Below, one piece after another: positions 21,900 to 33,916 of a stretch of 64,000 nt of DNA. The notes under the pieces are model-generated. The model was not told the origin of the DNA. It saw nothing but the letters and a program-made list of their open reading frames with translations, and did no database searches. The position numbers and the translations under genes are program-made. This DNA comes from Panax quinquefolius (lineage: Eukaryota > Streptophyta > Magnoliopsida > Apiales > Araliaceae), in assembly GCA_020205615.1 (NCBI GenBank), contig CM035170.1, positions 43,649,807 to 43,713,806 on the forward strand, in the 5' to 3' direction. Every line of letters begins with the position of its first letter. The stretch's first letter is position 1.

Positions 21900-24800
21900 T
21901 GTAATAAACTGAATATTTTCTATATAAATAAATAAGAAATTTTGCATATTAATTTTTTTTTTATTTTAAAGTTGAGAATATGTGTCAAGTAATGTGTTGT
22001 ATATATATGTGATAAATAAAATTATTTATTTCATGAATAATTTCAAACAATTTTATTTTAGAATTATTGATCATTATAAAGTATATTCCTATAGTAATTA
22101 ATTTTTAAGTAGAAATATTTTTATTAATTATTTTCCATAAAAAACATGATTTTATATTATTTAAATAATATATGAAATGATTATTAAATTATAATAATAA
22201 ATATTTTATTATATGAATTGTTCGAATATTTAAGTTAATTATTTGAGCTTAATTATTGATGTTATATATGAAGAATAAATCGATATGGAATCCAAACCCT
22301 AAATTTGGGTATTGATCAATGGATGAGAATAATAATATAATATTAATTATATTTTAATTTTTCGATCTATATAAATATGTCTTTGTAAATGTGATATCTT
22401 GATAATGGTTATTCAATTGTGGTAAATTAGGGCATGACCCTCATATCGTGTTATTAAACCCTAATTGTTAAACTCGGTTATAAGTTCGAGACTGTGTAGT
22501 AATGGTGTTATATGAATTTTACTGTGTATTATATAATTTCTGTAATTAGGAGAAACCCTAATTATTTATTTGAGAACACTAATTTGCTAATTAGGAACCC
22601 TAATTGCAAATTTTAGAAACCCTAATTATTATTTTTGTGAATTATAATGATAATTAGGAAACCCTAATTGTTAATTTGGGAACCCTAATGATGTTAAGGA
22701 ACCCTAATTATTTAAAAACCCTAATTTCCTATTAAAAACCCTAATTTTAAATTAGTGTGTTTAATTAAAATTTTAGTACACTTTAATTTTAATCTTTCAA
22801 ACCCTAGTAATTATTTGGGAAACTTTAAAATATAAAATCTAGTGATTAAACCCTAGATTCAAGCACCTTGGATAAGAATACCCTTGAGATTAAAAAGAAA
22901 ATTACAAAAATGCCCTTTTGTCCCATTTGGTGTATTATTGTTGGGAGATCTTTGTAAATCTGGCAGCCACCCTACCCTAGACCCACCTATTAGTTAGATT
23001 AATAGCACATCAGCCATTGCAAGCATTCAATACATTGCATCAATACATTTGCAAAATTTAAGAGAGAGAAAACAACAAAACAAAGTCATTTGATCACTTA
23101 TACTTAGCCATTCTCTCTCAAGCTCAAACCCACGAAATTATAGTGTTAGTTCAGTCCCCAATCAAGCCCCACAAACACCAAAATCAAATCAGAAGCATAG
23201 AATCAAGAATTTGTTCATAAAGAGGTAAGAACCCTAGAAGAAATCTGACCTTGATCAAAGTGTTAGATGTTAGTTTTTTTGTATTAAACATGTAATATGT
23301 AGTATATAATGATGATCTGGGTTGCTAGATGTTAGATCCATAACATCTAGAGGCTCGGATTTGTCATTTTTCAAAATCTGGAAAAAAATGATTTTTGTGT
23401 CTGACAAGCAAAAGTCAGAGGCTTTAGATCTCTCTTTGTTTATTATTTGATGTGTTTTATGTTTTGGAGTTGTAGTATGCTATGAGATATTTGATCTGAA
23501 ACTGGAAGCTAGCCCAGATCATGAACATGTTAAAAGTTATAGCTGGTCAAACCTAGTTGATGAAAAGCATGACTTTTACAATCTGAAAACCCAGATCGTG
23601 CCCAGACAGGGCCTGACAACTTTTTCAAGCGACTAGATCTGCTAGTGTGTTGTTGTTTTGATTCTGTTATTGTAACTAAGTTGTAGCTTGTTATGGGTAC
23701 TATGAATAAATGCTTGTAGATCCCTTAAATCACCAATATATTGAACACAGTGGAAGGTCAAACTAGCCTGCTTGCTCACAAAATCTGTTTCTGGAAATTC
23801 TAGAAAGCTCAAGAACATGTCTTCTGACATGGTTTGACCGGCTTAAATCTACTTTCTTTGTTGATGTTATGTGTTTTATTTATTAGATCTATAGTATTAC
23901 TTGTTATCTACAACCTGGAATCAATAGATCACATAGAGCAAACACACAACGCGAGATATAAGGATCCAAAGTAGCATACTGATTGCATTCTTCATTTCGG
24001 AAAACCGAAATGAAGAATGATTTTGACACTAATTTGTGAGCCCCAACGCGTTTTCATTAAATATTGTTAGACTTTACCATGGCTTGGAACATATTCTATG
24101 ATGGTTTGCCTAGATAGCAAGACGAAGCGAAAAACTTGTAACATGAATGTTATCGATTTAAGGCCACAAAAAAGCGTTAACCTACCACCGTGACTATAAG
24201 TTTTCAAAATGACCCAATATGATGAACACGCCGATGACTAGTTCAAGGCTTAATATATTTTGATCGTGATGAAGTATGACCGGATATTTGTTGTTTCATG
24301 CAGTGTTACATTAACACTACAAGATCTGACCATTAGGTAGCCCAGAAACATTTCGAGAGAAGAATTAGACTCGGTCAAACAGGGCACCTCGACCACTGAC
24401 TTGTTAGTGTTCTTGAGGCCAAGAACACCTAACATGACGATAGATAAGTGTCGCTATAGCCTATAAATGACTAGTTATAATTATTTTTGTTTTATAAATT
24501 ACGAAAAATACATTAAAAATAGAAATAAATTCCTAAAAATTATAAAATCAGCTTTTAAAATTATTTTAAGTTATAAAATTAACTTTTAATAATTTGACAT
24601 ATTTTTATAAATATTAATATTTATTTGGATATTATTGGTATTTAAATTATTTAATAAATGCATTAAATAAATTAAATAAAAATGATTTTATGGTATTAAA
24701 ATCATTTTAAATAATAATAAAGTATTTAATAATATTTTAAGTTATAAAACATAACTTCTAATATTTTAAGATAAGTTTCATTAATTATTAAATATTAATG

Positions 24801-26876
24801 ATATTAGATTAATTTAGTAATTATATTAAATAAATTAATTAAAATGATTTTAATATTATAAAAATTATTTTAAATGAAAATAAATAGTTTAAAAATATTT
24901 TAAGTTATAAAATATAACTTTTGATATTTAAAGGTAAATTGCATTAATAATTTAATATTAATGATATTATGTTTATTTAATAAGTATATTAAATAAATAG
25001 TTTAAAAATTGTTTTATTGATTTAAAATCATTTAAAAAGAAATAAATGAATCAAAGATATTTTAAATTATAATTAATGACTTTTAATATTTTGATAAATA
25101 AAAGATTAATATTCTAATATTAATGGTAATTGTTTAAAAATGATTTTTGATGTTTTAAAAATCATTTAAGGGTAATATTAATACTTTAAAAATATTTTGA
25201 GTTATTATAAATAACTTTAATATTTTGGCAATAGTTTCATTAATAGTTTAATATTTATTAAATATTAATGATAATAGAATTAGTTAATATTTAAATCATT
25301 TAATAATGATTTCAAAGTGTTTAAAATTCATGATAAAGTATAATAATTATTTAAAAATTATTATAAGGCTATGAAAAATAATATGACTAATATTTAAAAT
25401 ATCTAAATGAGTATTGAACTACAGGATAGAGTCTTAGACTCGATATTTACCCGATAAAGTCATTAAGATATCTTAAAATATTTCAGAAATTGATCTAGAC
25501 TTAGATAATTTGACTAGATACGTGTTTGTTTATGATATAATGACTGTTAAACATATGTGACAATTTGATTAGGTTATGTGCTGACTGCAATTAGCAGTAC
25601 TATGTGATATGATATATTATTCTAATCGAACGAATGATCTTATTACTGATAGGTCACTGTATAAAAGATTAATCTAAGTTGCGTTATTGTAATCAATAGT
25701 TCAGACAAGTATCTAAACCTTATGAACTACTTTTATTTCTTGCAAACAGGTATATCATGTTACGCAAGTTTCCTAAACTTACTCCAATTATTATTGAGCA
25801 AGTATCTGATCTATTATTTACATTGTGCAAGTATTCTACCTTTGCATTTCCTTTATGCAATGTATACGAGTAAGAAAGTTTCGTAATCATATTATTGTGC
25901 CGATTATTTAACTCTATTATTATTGATTATGTATCCAATCTTTGTATTCATACAAGTTCTTACATTATCCAATCATTCTATTATTGTATAATTTAGATAT
26001 TTATTCTGTTCGTTAATTCGTATATAGGGTAAGACAAGTGTCCCCACTTGGATAACCATTTTATTTAATCATATGTTGATACATACTTATTGATTTCAAG
26101 TATGTATACGTTGACTTAAAAGTCGTCTAAGCTATTTGATTCAGCTAGACATAAAAATATTGTTGAACAAGATAGAACATCCCGAATATGGGAAAACTTT
26201 TGTGCACCTAAGGTGGATAGAGTGAACGATAATATCGTTCTTGCATGTAGTATTGATCAATACAGGGCATATTGGGCAGATCACCCTCGTGTCTGTAAGT
26301 TATAATGGTTTGCAGATGAAGTTCTGCTAAACCCTAGTGAAAATGAAAAACAATGTTCATAGTTTGTCGAATGATCTCCAATTATAGTCTATACGTAGTT
26401 TCAAAGATTACATATGGAAGTGATATGTTGTTATTATTAGTTCAGCTTACTTCACAACTGTTGATTCGTTGTAGAAGTGTCTTTCAAAGAAAACATTTAA
26501 TTCTTTCAGCTAATATATATTGTTGTTATTACTTGTTGGGCAATCCAATGCTCATTCTTGCTTTAAATTTAAATGTTTTCAGTTAAGTATGATCAACCAG
26601 AAGGTTCAGGCAAGAACAAGGGGAAAGGAAAGTTGTTCGAATGAGATTTATATTATGTTGTGTAATAGTTATAGTTTATTAAGACAATGATAATTATTAT
26701 CTATGATGTAATGAATGTTTAAAGGTCTCGTACCTGGGAGTAAACTTTGATGCATATGTAAATTAAGTTTGAATTTTATATTATTGTTATTATTATTAGT
26801 ATTATTCACTTTAATTGAAATGGTATCGTGAAGCACTGGTTTGGGGTTTCAATTCACGGATTTGGGGGGCGTCACA
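21900..26876 (+). repeat. RE2 right LTR (4977 bp)
   Basis: It starts TGTAATAAAC after the purine tract and ends GGGGGGCGTCACA. The left about 2.3 kb are unique to this copy and hold a cluster of AAACCCTAA motifs (22294-22860) and ordinary AT-rich sequence. The right part repeats 17372-20071, including the AT-rich palindromic tandem block (about 24530-25330). Confidence 0.87.
22294..22860 (+). repeat. Cluster of telo-box-like AAACCCTAA motifs in the RE2 LTR
   Basis: Exact AAACCCTAA occurs at 22294, 22456, 22553, 22617, 22659, 22716 and 22736. GAACCCTAA variants are at 22595, 22680 and 22700, and AAACCCTAG at about 22799 and 22850. The spacing is irregular (20-160 bases), so this is not a true telomeric tract. 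Confidence 0.75.
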
Positions 26877-26880
26877 ATGA

Positions 26881-27261
26881 TGGTATGAAGATGGGTTCTT
26901 GGGAGTGGACGAGTTGATTGCCAAATTATGCAAACCAGGGACTTAATGGGTAACTCAAGCCGGAACGAATGAAAAGATAAGTTTTCCTCAATCAGCACTT
27001 AGTCTTTATGGTAAAGCATGGCATGCATTTATATGTACTCATCTAATGCCCACGCGCCACCAAACTGATGTGACGAAGTCACGGGCTAAGCTTTTGTATG
27101 GGATTGTTCACCACCATTATCATATGGACAATTCAATTGCATTTTACGATGTTGATGTGGGGGAGTGTATTTTACATAACCAGTTTCTTATCAGGAATCA
27201 TACAATAAAAACTCAAAAATTGAAAGAAAAGCAAATTCTAGCATTAGCTCAATATCCAAAT
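26881..27261 (+). pseudogene. Fragment of Athila-type 'putative plant transposon protein' (PF20167-like), N-terminal half
   Basis: The plus-strand frame gives LIAKLCKPGT, a stop (about 26944), then LSLYGKAWHAFICTHLMPTR and HQTDVTKSRAKLLYGIV. This matches the typical pattern of the PF20167 family (W/L-C-P-G-T, then AKAWxxFxxxxLMPT, then DVTxxRAxLLYxI). The remainder of the domain does not follow on this strand; a C-terminal-like half lies inverted at 28035-28350. The apparent ORF extension to 27321 runs into low-complexity sequence. These proteins occur downstream of pol in Athila-like elements and their role is not established. Confidence 0.65.
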
Positions 27262-27740
27262 TCAGGTTCCGAGAAGGGTATTCATGCTCACTTTCTTTCT
27301 CTTTTTTCTTTTTTTATATAGAGAGATGGTTGGTGAGTGCGTTTTACGCTCCATCTCACGCTTGCGTTTATGGAGAGTATTTCTTCTCAATCCACCACAA
27401 GACTCAACTACTTCCACGTAATTTCTTCTTTTTTTTATAGAGCTTATATACCCCAACTTCCCCAAAGCTTAGGTTAATACCGATCTTATTCACTTTCTCA
27501 TTTATACTAGCACTATCCTTTAGAAAATCTTTATGTAACAATTTAAACTAATCCATTAACACAGATGTTATTAAGTGCTATCCGTATTATACTATTTTCA
27601 ATCAGAATAAGATTCACATCACAATAGAAATTGCATCAAGATTCTTATACTTAGTGATATATTTGTCTACATAATTTCAATTTCATCATTGGCCAAAAAT
27701 CACAAATACGATCTAATAACTGGATTCATGAAACTATATT

Positions 27741-27794
<54 letters not shown>

Positions 27795-28034
27795 CTAAGT
27801 ACTATCATGCAACATATTTAATGAAACCTAAAACCCAATTCCCAAAACTTATGTCAAGAAATGCCCTCATTACGTAAAATATGCACCAAAAGTAAATAAA
27901 ACGAGGACTTCCCTGAAACACGTTACTGCTCGTCCTCCGAAGGAGGGTAAGTTGGCAGGATAGGAGGAATAGGCATAACCACCGGTTAAGCATTAGGATT
28001 GCAACGAGAAAATGCCTCAGCAAGCGTATTGAAG
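27262..28034 (-). repeat. Fragment related to the RE4 interior
   Basis: Phrases 'gtgagtgcgttttacgctcc', 'agcttatataccccaa', 'tcatcattggccaaaa' and 'gaggacttccctgaaa' occur in the same order at about 27330-27930 and about 55640-56295, inside RE4. Both lie in the same orientation on the plus strand, so this is a second copy of the non-coding part of a minus-strand Athila-like element. The two copies are clearly diverged. Confidence 0.7.
27743..27792. repeat. (AT)n microsatellite
   Basis: About 25 uninterrupted AT units. Confidence 0.97.
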
Positions 28035-28350
28035 GCATTTGCATTGTACTGATGCATTAAATCTTGGCGTTCGATCAACCACAAAAAATAGATTCCTTGG
28101 AGCCCGCGGTTGTTCCGCATTAACTGGTGGTGATGGTTTGCGGATCATGATGTAACCTTCACCACGCGGGTGTGATCGCGCCCCATCCCATGCTTTTTAC
28201 CTTTCAATAGTGGCATGGTCAATTATGGTCGTTGGTTGTTGTATTGGCTTAGTAGGTTGCCACTGCACCCCAGCTTTACATCATAAGTCTGTAATGAGGA
28301 ACCCATGAAGCAAACCACCCGTAGTACTCCCACGTAATGCCCGATCAATT
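28035..28350 (-). pseudogene. Inverted C-terminal-like half of a PF20167-type ORF
   Basis: Read on the minus strand from 28350: RALRGSTTGGLLHGFLITDL, a stop, then KAGVQWQPTKPI. This resembles the RGSxxGGLxxPxLITxLCxxAGV block that forms the second half of the PF20167 family. A further stop occurs near 28200. It is opposite in orientation to the N-terminal half at 26881-27261, from which it is separated by RE4-related sequence. Confidence 0.6.
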
Positions 28351-28374
28351 CATTATCAGTTAGCATGGGTGTTG

Positions 28375-28395
28375 CACACACACACACACACACAC
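28375..28395. repeat. (CA)n microsatellite
   Basis: About 10 CA units, just where the strand of element-like features switches from minus (28035-28350) to plus (28396-30047). Confidence 0.95.
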
Positions 28396-28606
28396 TGTAT
28401 TCATCATAACAGGGTGAGATGTACGGATTGATAGTGATTGCGGATTGAATTTGATATGAAGGGTGTTTGTTTACTAATTTTTCTGAGGCCGTATGAGTAA
28501 ATCATATGTATTGTCTTAATTCTGGATTCATAATTTAGTTGTTAGTTGCATTACTTTGAATTGCATTTTTGCTTGAGGACAAGCAATGTTCAAGTTCGGG
28601 GGAATT
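28396..28606 (+). other. 3' interior end and polypurine tract of a plus-strand Athila-like element
   Basis: The sequence GCTTGAGGACAAGCAATGTT followed by CAAGTTCGGGGGAATT is the conserved end of Athila-like interiors. It directly precedes an LTR starting TGATGAGTGGG. The minus-strand counterpart in RE4 (31850-31900) has the same layout. Confidence 0.8.
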
Positions 28607-30047
28607 TGATGAGTGGGTTTTTAACCTATGAATTATGTTCATTTGGCATGTTATATTGTTAGTTTCTGGGTATTTTCATGTTACTTCTGATGGGGTTTAC
28701 GTTTATTGTAGGTAATTCAGACTCATCCAGCGAATGGGGGAATTGGAGGACATTTTGAGCAACATTGCAGAGTTCTTACGGTGGCGAGAGCGAGAGCCTT
28801 GCTTATGTCAATAGTTTACCTAAGCACAGAGCGCTAGGCGGTGTAAAAAACTGCCGATGGTAGAAGCGCGAAGCGCCCGTGTTAAGAAAGCGGGCGCAAT
28901 GCCGAGCTGGAGTGTGGCAAGGTTCTTTGGTCTTGTGAACTCAAGTGAGGGAAGTCTTTGCGACTTAAAGGAGTTTCGCTTGGGCAGAACTTAGAGATAG
29001 ATTAGGAGTCATGGCATGAAAAGAGATATAGGCTGATCTAAACATACTTGGAGAGTCATTCATATCATATCATTCATTCAATCAATAAGGAGACTGACTT
29101 AAAGAACGATTTGAGAGACCAAGAGTTTGGAGGAACGATGAACATGAATAGTTTCACGACGATTTCAGAATCGAAAGTTGAGAAGGGTGGTGTATTATTA
29201 TTCTTCTCTAATTTCTATCTTCTGTAATTGGGATGATGTTTCCTTTTATTTATTCAGTGTTTAATTCATTTATTATGGGCTAAATTACTTGTTAGGCTTT
29301 TAATGGATCTCTAAGTGGAACGATGATTGTGTAACCTTGGTTTTCAGTTTAATTAAGCTATTATGCAGTTTATTTATATTAATTGGAGCTTGAATTTATG
29401 AATTGCTTGATCAACAATTTTATGTGGATTTGTATGAATTCGAGAGATGAAATATAAATCTAGACTTAGTTAATATAGCATGTGTCATGAATTTTGTGTA
29501 TAGCAGATTCTTGATTATTGTTGAGGTAGAGATATGCTTGACATCACATGTAATCGTGAGGAGAACTTGAACTTAATCCTTATTTGATTAGAATTCACGT
29601 AGAGATATAGTGAGTTGATTAATTGAGGTGTTTGATTTAATTCTATCTTAATTGTGGAGTTGGATTAATACGGTGTTAATATATCGAGAGGTGATTAATA
29701 CTACTTATGTATTCTTGATTAATAAACTGGGATAGTGAGTTAAACTGGAATAAGGTGATAATAATCAGAGGGATGCTTAGAGTGAAGTTACGAGCCTAAT
29801 TCTCCAATATTTGTTTGAAAATACAGAATTAGGGTTTGTTGAAATTGAGTTGAGCTTTAGATGATTGTGACATTTTCAATATAAACTAGAAATTGATTAG
29901 TTTAAAAAAATTTGGATTAGTAGGAGATTGGTAGTTGTAAGGGAAATTTGTGCGAAATCTCTGAGGGAACGATACTTTACTTACTATTATATTACTTGTT
30001 GACCACGTATACTTGCATGTTAAGCGTAATTAGATTTTACCCCAACA
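28607..30047 (+). repeat. Athila-like LTR (1441 bp), plus strand
   Basis: It starts TGATGAGTGGG after the purine tract and ends TTTTACCCCAACA, followed by AGTTTTTGG, the first bases of a primer-site region. The end block (ttgttgaccacgtatacttgcatg) is shared with the RE4 LTRs in inverted orientation. No second copy of this LTR is in the window. A GC-rich patch with GCGC motifs lies at about 28826-28910. Confidence 0.8.
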
Positions 30048-30083
30048 AGTTTTTGGAACTTGTTGGGTAAAATCTAATTACTC
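30024..30083. repeat. Palindrome formed by two LTRs meeting tail to tail
   Basis: The plus-strand LTR end (about 30031-30047) and the start of the minus-strand RE4 LTR (30061 on) form an inverted repeat. TAATTAGATTTTACC plus CAACAAGTT on the left mirrors AACTTGTTGG plus GTAAAATCTAATTA on the right, around a centre of about 5 bases near 30052. The resemblance continues outward less perfectly through the 'gtatacgtggtcaacaagtaat' block. Confidence 0.85.
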
Positions 30084-31849
30084 ACAACACACAAGTATAC
30101 GTGGTCAACAAGTAATAAAGTGAAAGTAGAATATCGTTCCCACGAGGAATTATTTAATAAAAATCACCAAGTGCTAACCCGTAACCAACTCAGTCTTATT
30201 TAAACAAATGATTTCAAATTATATAAATTAAATTATTTAATTACACTAATTCTAATTACCACTAATTAAATTAAGATTACAAAGATTTAAGATCGCAACT
30301 TCACTTATTGCTTCATTTAAGTTAACACACTTCTTATCAATTATTTTCTATCTTGAATTGTTAATCAAAAACACTAAAGCAGATAAAATCACCTCTCGAT
30401 GCATAATACCCATACTCACTTAAATCCACAAATGATAGAATTAAGCAAAACACCCTAATTAACTAATCCACTATATCTCTATTTGAATTACAATTAAAAA
30501 GGATTTAAAGCACAAGTTCTCTATAAGATTACATATGGCGTAAAGGCATATCTCTATCCTAAACACGAATCATGAATTCCATCTATGCAGAAATCACAAA
30601 CACATGCTATCATGATAAGATCTAAATCAATACTTAATCTCTCGAGTTCATATAGATTATCACGGTAATTGTTAGCTAGGCAATTAAGCAATTAAGTCCA
30701 AATCACAATAGACAATCCTCACAATATAACATAATAATTGATAACGAAGCATACTAAAATAAACTACACAATAAGATCCATTGTAATCTCAAACAAAGAA
30801 TTAGTTCATTATTATTGAATTAAAACTCAGAATACACAATTGAATAATCATTAAAAGACAAAGATAAGAGTAGAGTAAAGAATAAATCTGTTGTCAACAA
30901 ATCATCATCTTCCTCAAGTTCCTGCTCTTGATCTTCAATGGTCTCCAAGTTGCTTCAATCTCCCATTCTAATCTAATTTAGGGTTCCTAATCTAAGAAAC
31001 AAAGTAAATAATTAAGTTTATAGAAATCTATCCCAAGAAGGATTTAATGGAGTCGTGGAACTATCCTCCCAATCCAAGTTAAACTCAAGTATTTAGAGTT
31101 CTAATGGACACCCAAGCAAGTTAGGCAACTAAGAATCCTATTCTAGCTCAAATTGGACACCAAATAACCCAAAACAACTCTTTTCACGCGGCCTAGCGCG
31201 CCCCACGCTGCCCCCAAGCCATTCTGGGCGCGATCCGCGCTCCAGTGGCAGCATTTCTAGTGGCCTAGCGCGCCCCTAGCGCGGTCCGCGCTACTCTATT
31301 TTCTGATGCGACGTCCTTTGGTAAAATACGCATAACTTTTGATCTGCTTGGAGTTACGGGGTCTGCTACCTATCAAATCGAAGATATCGACGAGATCTAC
31401 AACTTTCATGCTTTGAAAATTGACAGATTCAGAATGGATCATGGCGGAAATTAGGCTCGAATTAGATGCTATGTAAATGGCAAGCATGATAACTCTTAAC
31501 TTTGATCTTCGTTGATAAAAAGACTATAACTCTCACATCCGAACTCCGATTGGGTTGAGTCAAGATGTTCCGGAAAGCTAAGAAGTAGAGCTACCATAAA
31601 TTCCAAGTTCCAAGCCAAGAACATGCATCCAACTTGATGTTAAAAGTCCTTCAATATTCCCTTCTTGCATTTGCTTGCGTATTTTAGTCCAAAAGATGTA
31701 CGAATTCTTTCCCTTGCTTCTTCATGCCAATGTCATGTCATCGCCTACAAAATAACATAAAATGTATGAAAAGTAACTACGAAACATGAGATTAAGCAAA
31801 TAATTCAAGTAATAGATACCGGACAAGTAGGTATAAAACCTACTTATCA
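30061..31849 (-). repeat. RE4 3' LTR (left copy, 1789 bp)
   Basis: On the minus strand it starts TGATAAGTAGGTTTTATACC and ends TTTTACCCAACA. The first bases form a hairpin (AAGTAGGT/ACCTACTT, 5-base loop). A GC-rich patch at 31188-31295 holds near-palindromes such as AGCGCGGTCCGCGCT (31278-31292) in otherwise AT-rich sequence. Confidence 0.9.
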
Positions 31850-31957
31850 AATACCCCCAAACTTAAATATTTGTTTGTCCTCAAGCAAAAACACAAAACA
31901 ATAACGATATGCAATGCAACTAATCTACATGCCTATGAATTCAACAGTAATGATAAA
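31850..31957 (-). other. RE4 polypurine tract and 3' interior end
   Basis: On the minus strand TTTAAGTTTGGGGGTATT directly precedes the LTR, after GCTTGAGGACAAAC. This is the standard Athila-like 3' end. The CACTA element begins at 31958. Confidence 0.88.
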
Positions 31958-32120
31958 CACTACAAAAAAATAGTTCATTGGCGATGACATCATTAGCGAC
32001 GGCAGTACCCCCGTCGCCAATAACATCATTCTCATTGGCTTAGCCGTCGCCAATGATGCCCGTCGTGAATGACCCTTCCCGGTCCAAATTTGGTGGGAAA
32101 TTTTTTGGCGCGCGTGGTAA
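31958..32120 (+). repeat. CACTA left terminal and subterminal repeats
   Basis: The terminal inverted repeat CACTACAAAAAAATAG is followed by repeated GGCGATGACATCATT, CCGTCGCCAATAACATC and CCGTCGCCAATGATG units. Such subterminal motifs are where TnpA-type proteins bind. Confidence 0.92.
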
Positions 32121-32440
32121 AAGGACATAGGTGATGGCATATCTTCAAATCGATGAGCGTCTTGCCGCTAATGAGTTTATATTTATTTACAGTGACTGAA
32201 TTTTTCCCCATTTCACTTATTACTTTTCTCCCTCTTCCCTCGCACCGTCGTCGCCGGCTTCTCTTCCCGTCGCCCACTCGCCTTTTATTGTCATCGCCGG
32301 TCTCTTCCCGCCGTCACCGGTCTCTTCCCGTCGTCCCTCTCTCTTCCCGTCGTCCCTCTCTCGACTGCAATGACCCTCTCGCTCTCTGTCTCTCTCGACT
32401 GAAACCCTCGCTCTCTATCGTCTCTCTCGACTGCAAGGTA
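32121..32440 (+). promoter_or_regulatory. Probable 5' leader of the CACTA transcript
   Basis: A CT-rich stretch with short tandem phrases ('gtctcttcccg', 'tcgtccctctctc', 'tctctctcgactgcaa') ends at a good splice donor CTGCAAG|GTAATC (about 32437). This resembles a 5' untranslated exon. The 107-codon ORF at 32153-32476 (Ser/Arg/Pro-rich) crosses that donor and is probably not translated. Confidence 0.5.
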
Positions 32441-33916
32441 ATCTTCCTAATTTCAGTTCTATTTCAGAGCAACTAATTAATGGGTTCATTCTTCTGACTG
32501 ATTTATTTGCTTGTACACATTTTTTTTGTTAGTTAATTTTGCTTGTACACATTTGTTCTTACTATACATGTTGTGGGATTTTGTGGTGTTAATTGGTTTA
32601 TTTTATTAATTTATGTTGGCGTTGTTGTGTATCAACCATGTAATGCTGGTCATATGTATGTCCATTTAGCTTAAATATCATGATTTTATTTATGATTAAA
32701 TAGATACAATTGTGTCGAGATGTGTTATTCGGGATAAGAAGTTTAAATTACAAACCTAGTGTTTTGTTGAGGATACATTATCAAACAATCTCAGTGTTCA
32801 CAACTGTTATAAACATGCCTAGAAATTATAATTTTATATTTGCAATGGTCTTCATTACTATAAGTAAATGGTTAAAAGTAGAGTATGTTTTATGCAGGCA
32901 TTAGACAATTTTGGGGAAGGGTCTTTTGGGTACTTGCAAGATCAAGTTTGTTTCTGTCAGTTTATTATTCATCTGCGTGGTAATCATTTATTGAACGGAG
33001 CATTGTGTTACTGTTATATATTCCTTCCATACCACAAAAAGAATCCCATTTGCAAAAATTACAAACTTAAGGATATATTTATGTTCTATGTTTACATATT
33101 GTAAAGTGGAGAGTTTATTCCTTATATTATAAAGCCTTTTATAGACTAAGACCAATTCACTGCAGTCAAACGAAAAATGAGAATGTATGAAGTGTTTATA
33201 TAACATAAAGATAAGACCTCAACTTTTTTGAGTTATTCAAGTGCATACAAGTTGAATTTGGATAACTGCAGTAATAACATGATTTAGAGTTTACAAAGAA
33301 CACATTCTAATGCTCATATTCAAATTTGAAGCTATCAGCCATTCTTTTTGTGTTTTTCATCCAAATGCTCATATTCAAATGCTTATATTAAAAAAGTTTA
33401 ATAATAGTTTGTGACCTGATAAAAAGCTAGTATTTTTATTGTTATACAAAAATAATCCTTACTTTGACATGTGCATATTTTTATATAGTTTAGGAAGCTT
33501 AGAAACCCGTTTGAGATTCACTTAGTAGGAATGAATCTCAAATAGTCCCCGTTTTGGGACTGTTCTTGTATGTTTCGATCTCACTTAGGTCGGTGTTAAC
33601 GACTTGAGCACGTCTTTATATTTTTTGAATTTTCGGTCAGTATATATCTCTTAACGTTCTTCGGGTGCATATTTAGACTACGATGTGTTAGTCTATTTCG
33701 TGTACTTGAAGACCATGGGGAGGTGCTGTCAAAATTTTTGAAAAATTTAAAGATATGTTCAAGTTGTTGGCATCAGTGAGGCGACACATCCGGGAATGGG
33801 ATAGAAGCCTGACCCGTTAGAGTGGGAGATGAAGTTAGGAAACTCATAAGCTTGCATATACATTAACTTGGAGACTTGATTGTGTTTGTCTAACTTTCCA
33901 TATATATAGCAGACAG
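32441..33916 (+). other. AT-rich presumed first intron(s) and leader of the CACTA transposase gene
   Basis: This is 1.5 kb of T-rich plus-strand sequence without a recognisable coding segment, lying between the leader donor and the first transposase exon. Small ORFs at 32710-32904 and 32868-33104 have no known motif. Confidence 0.45.

Larger units (their letters stand above)
17372..26876 (+). mobile_element. RE2: Tekay/Del-like LTR retrotransposon, gag only, 5' LTR truncated
   Basis: Sequence 17372-20071 recurs as 24217-26876. A tRNA-Met-type primer site follows the first copy, and a purine tract precedes the second LTR at 21900. The right LTR is 4977 bp; the left copy lacks the first about 2.3 kb and begins inside the Tat protease. 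The interior (1.8 kb) has a gag with zinc knuckles that stops at the very start of protease. Protease, RT, RNase H and integrase are deleted. The interior's end (ggggacggaatccttataagg) is shared with RE1 and RE3. Confidence 0.85.

Noticed and set aside
22294..22860. Interstitial telomeric repeat
   Set aside because: Motifs are dispersed at irregular spacing, not head-to-tail seven-base repeats.
32153..32476. 107-codon Ser/Arg/Pro-rich ORF as a CACTA protein
   Set aside because: It is built from CT-rich leader repeats and crosses a good splice donor; no domain.
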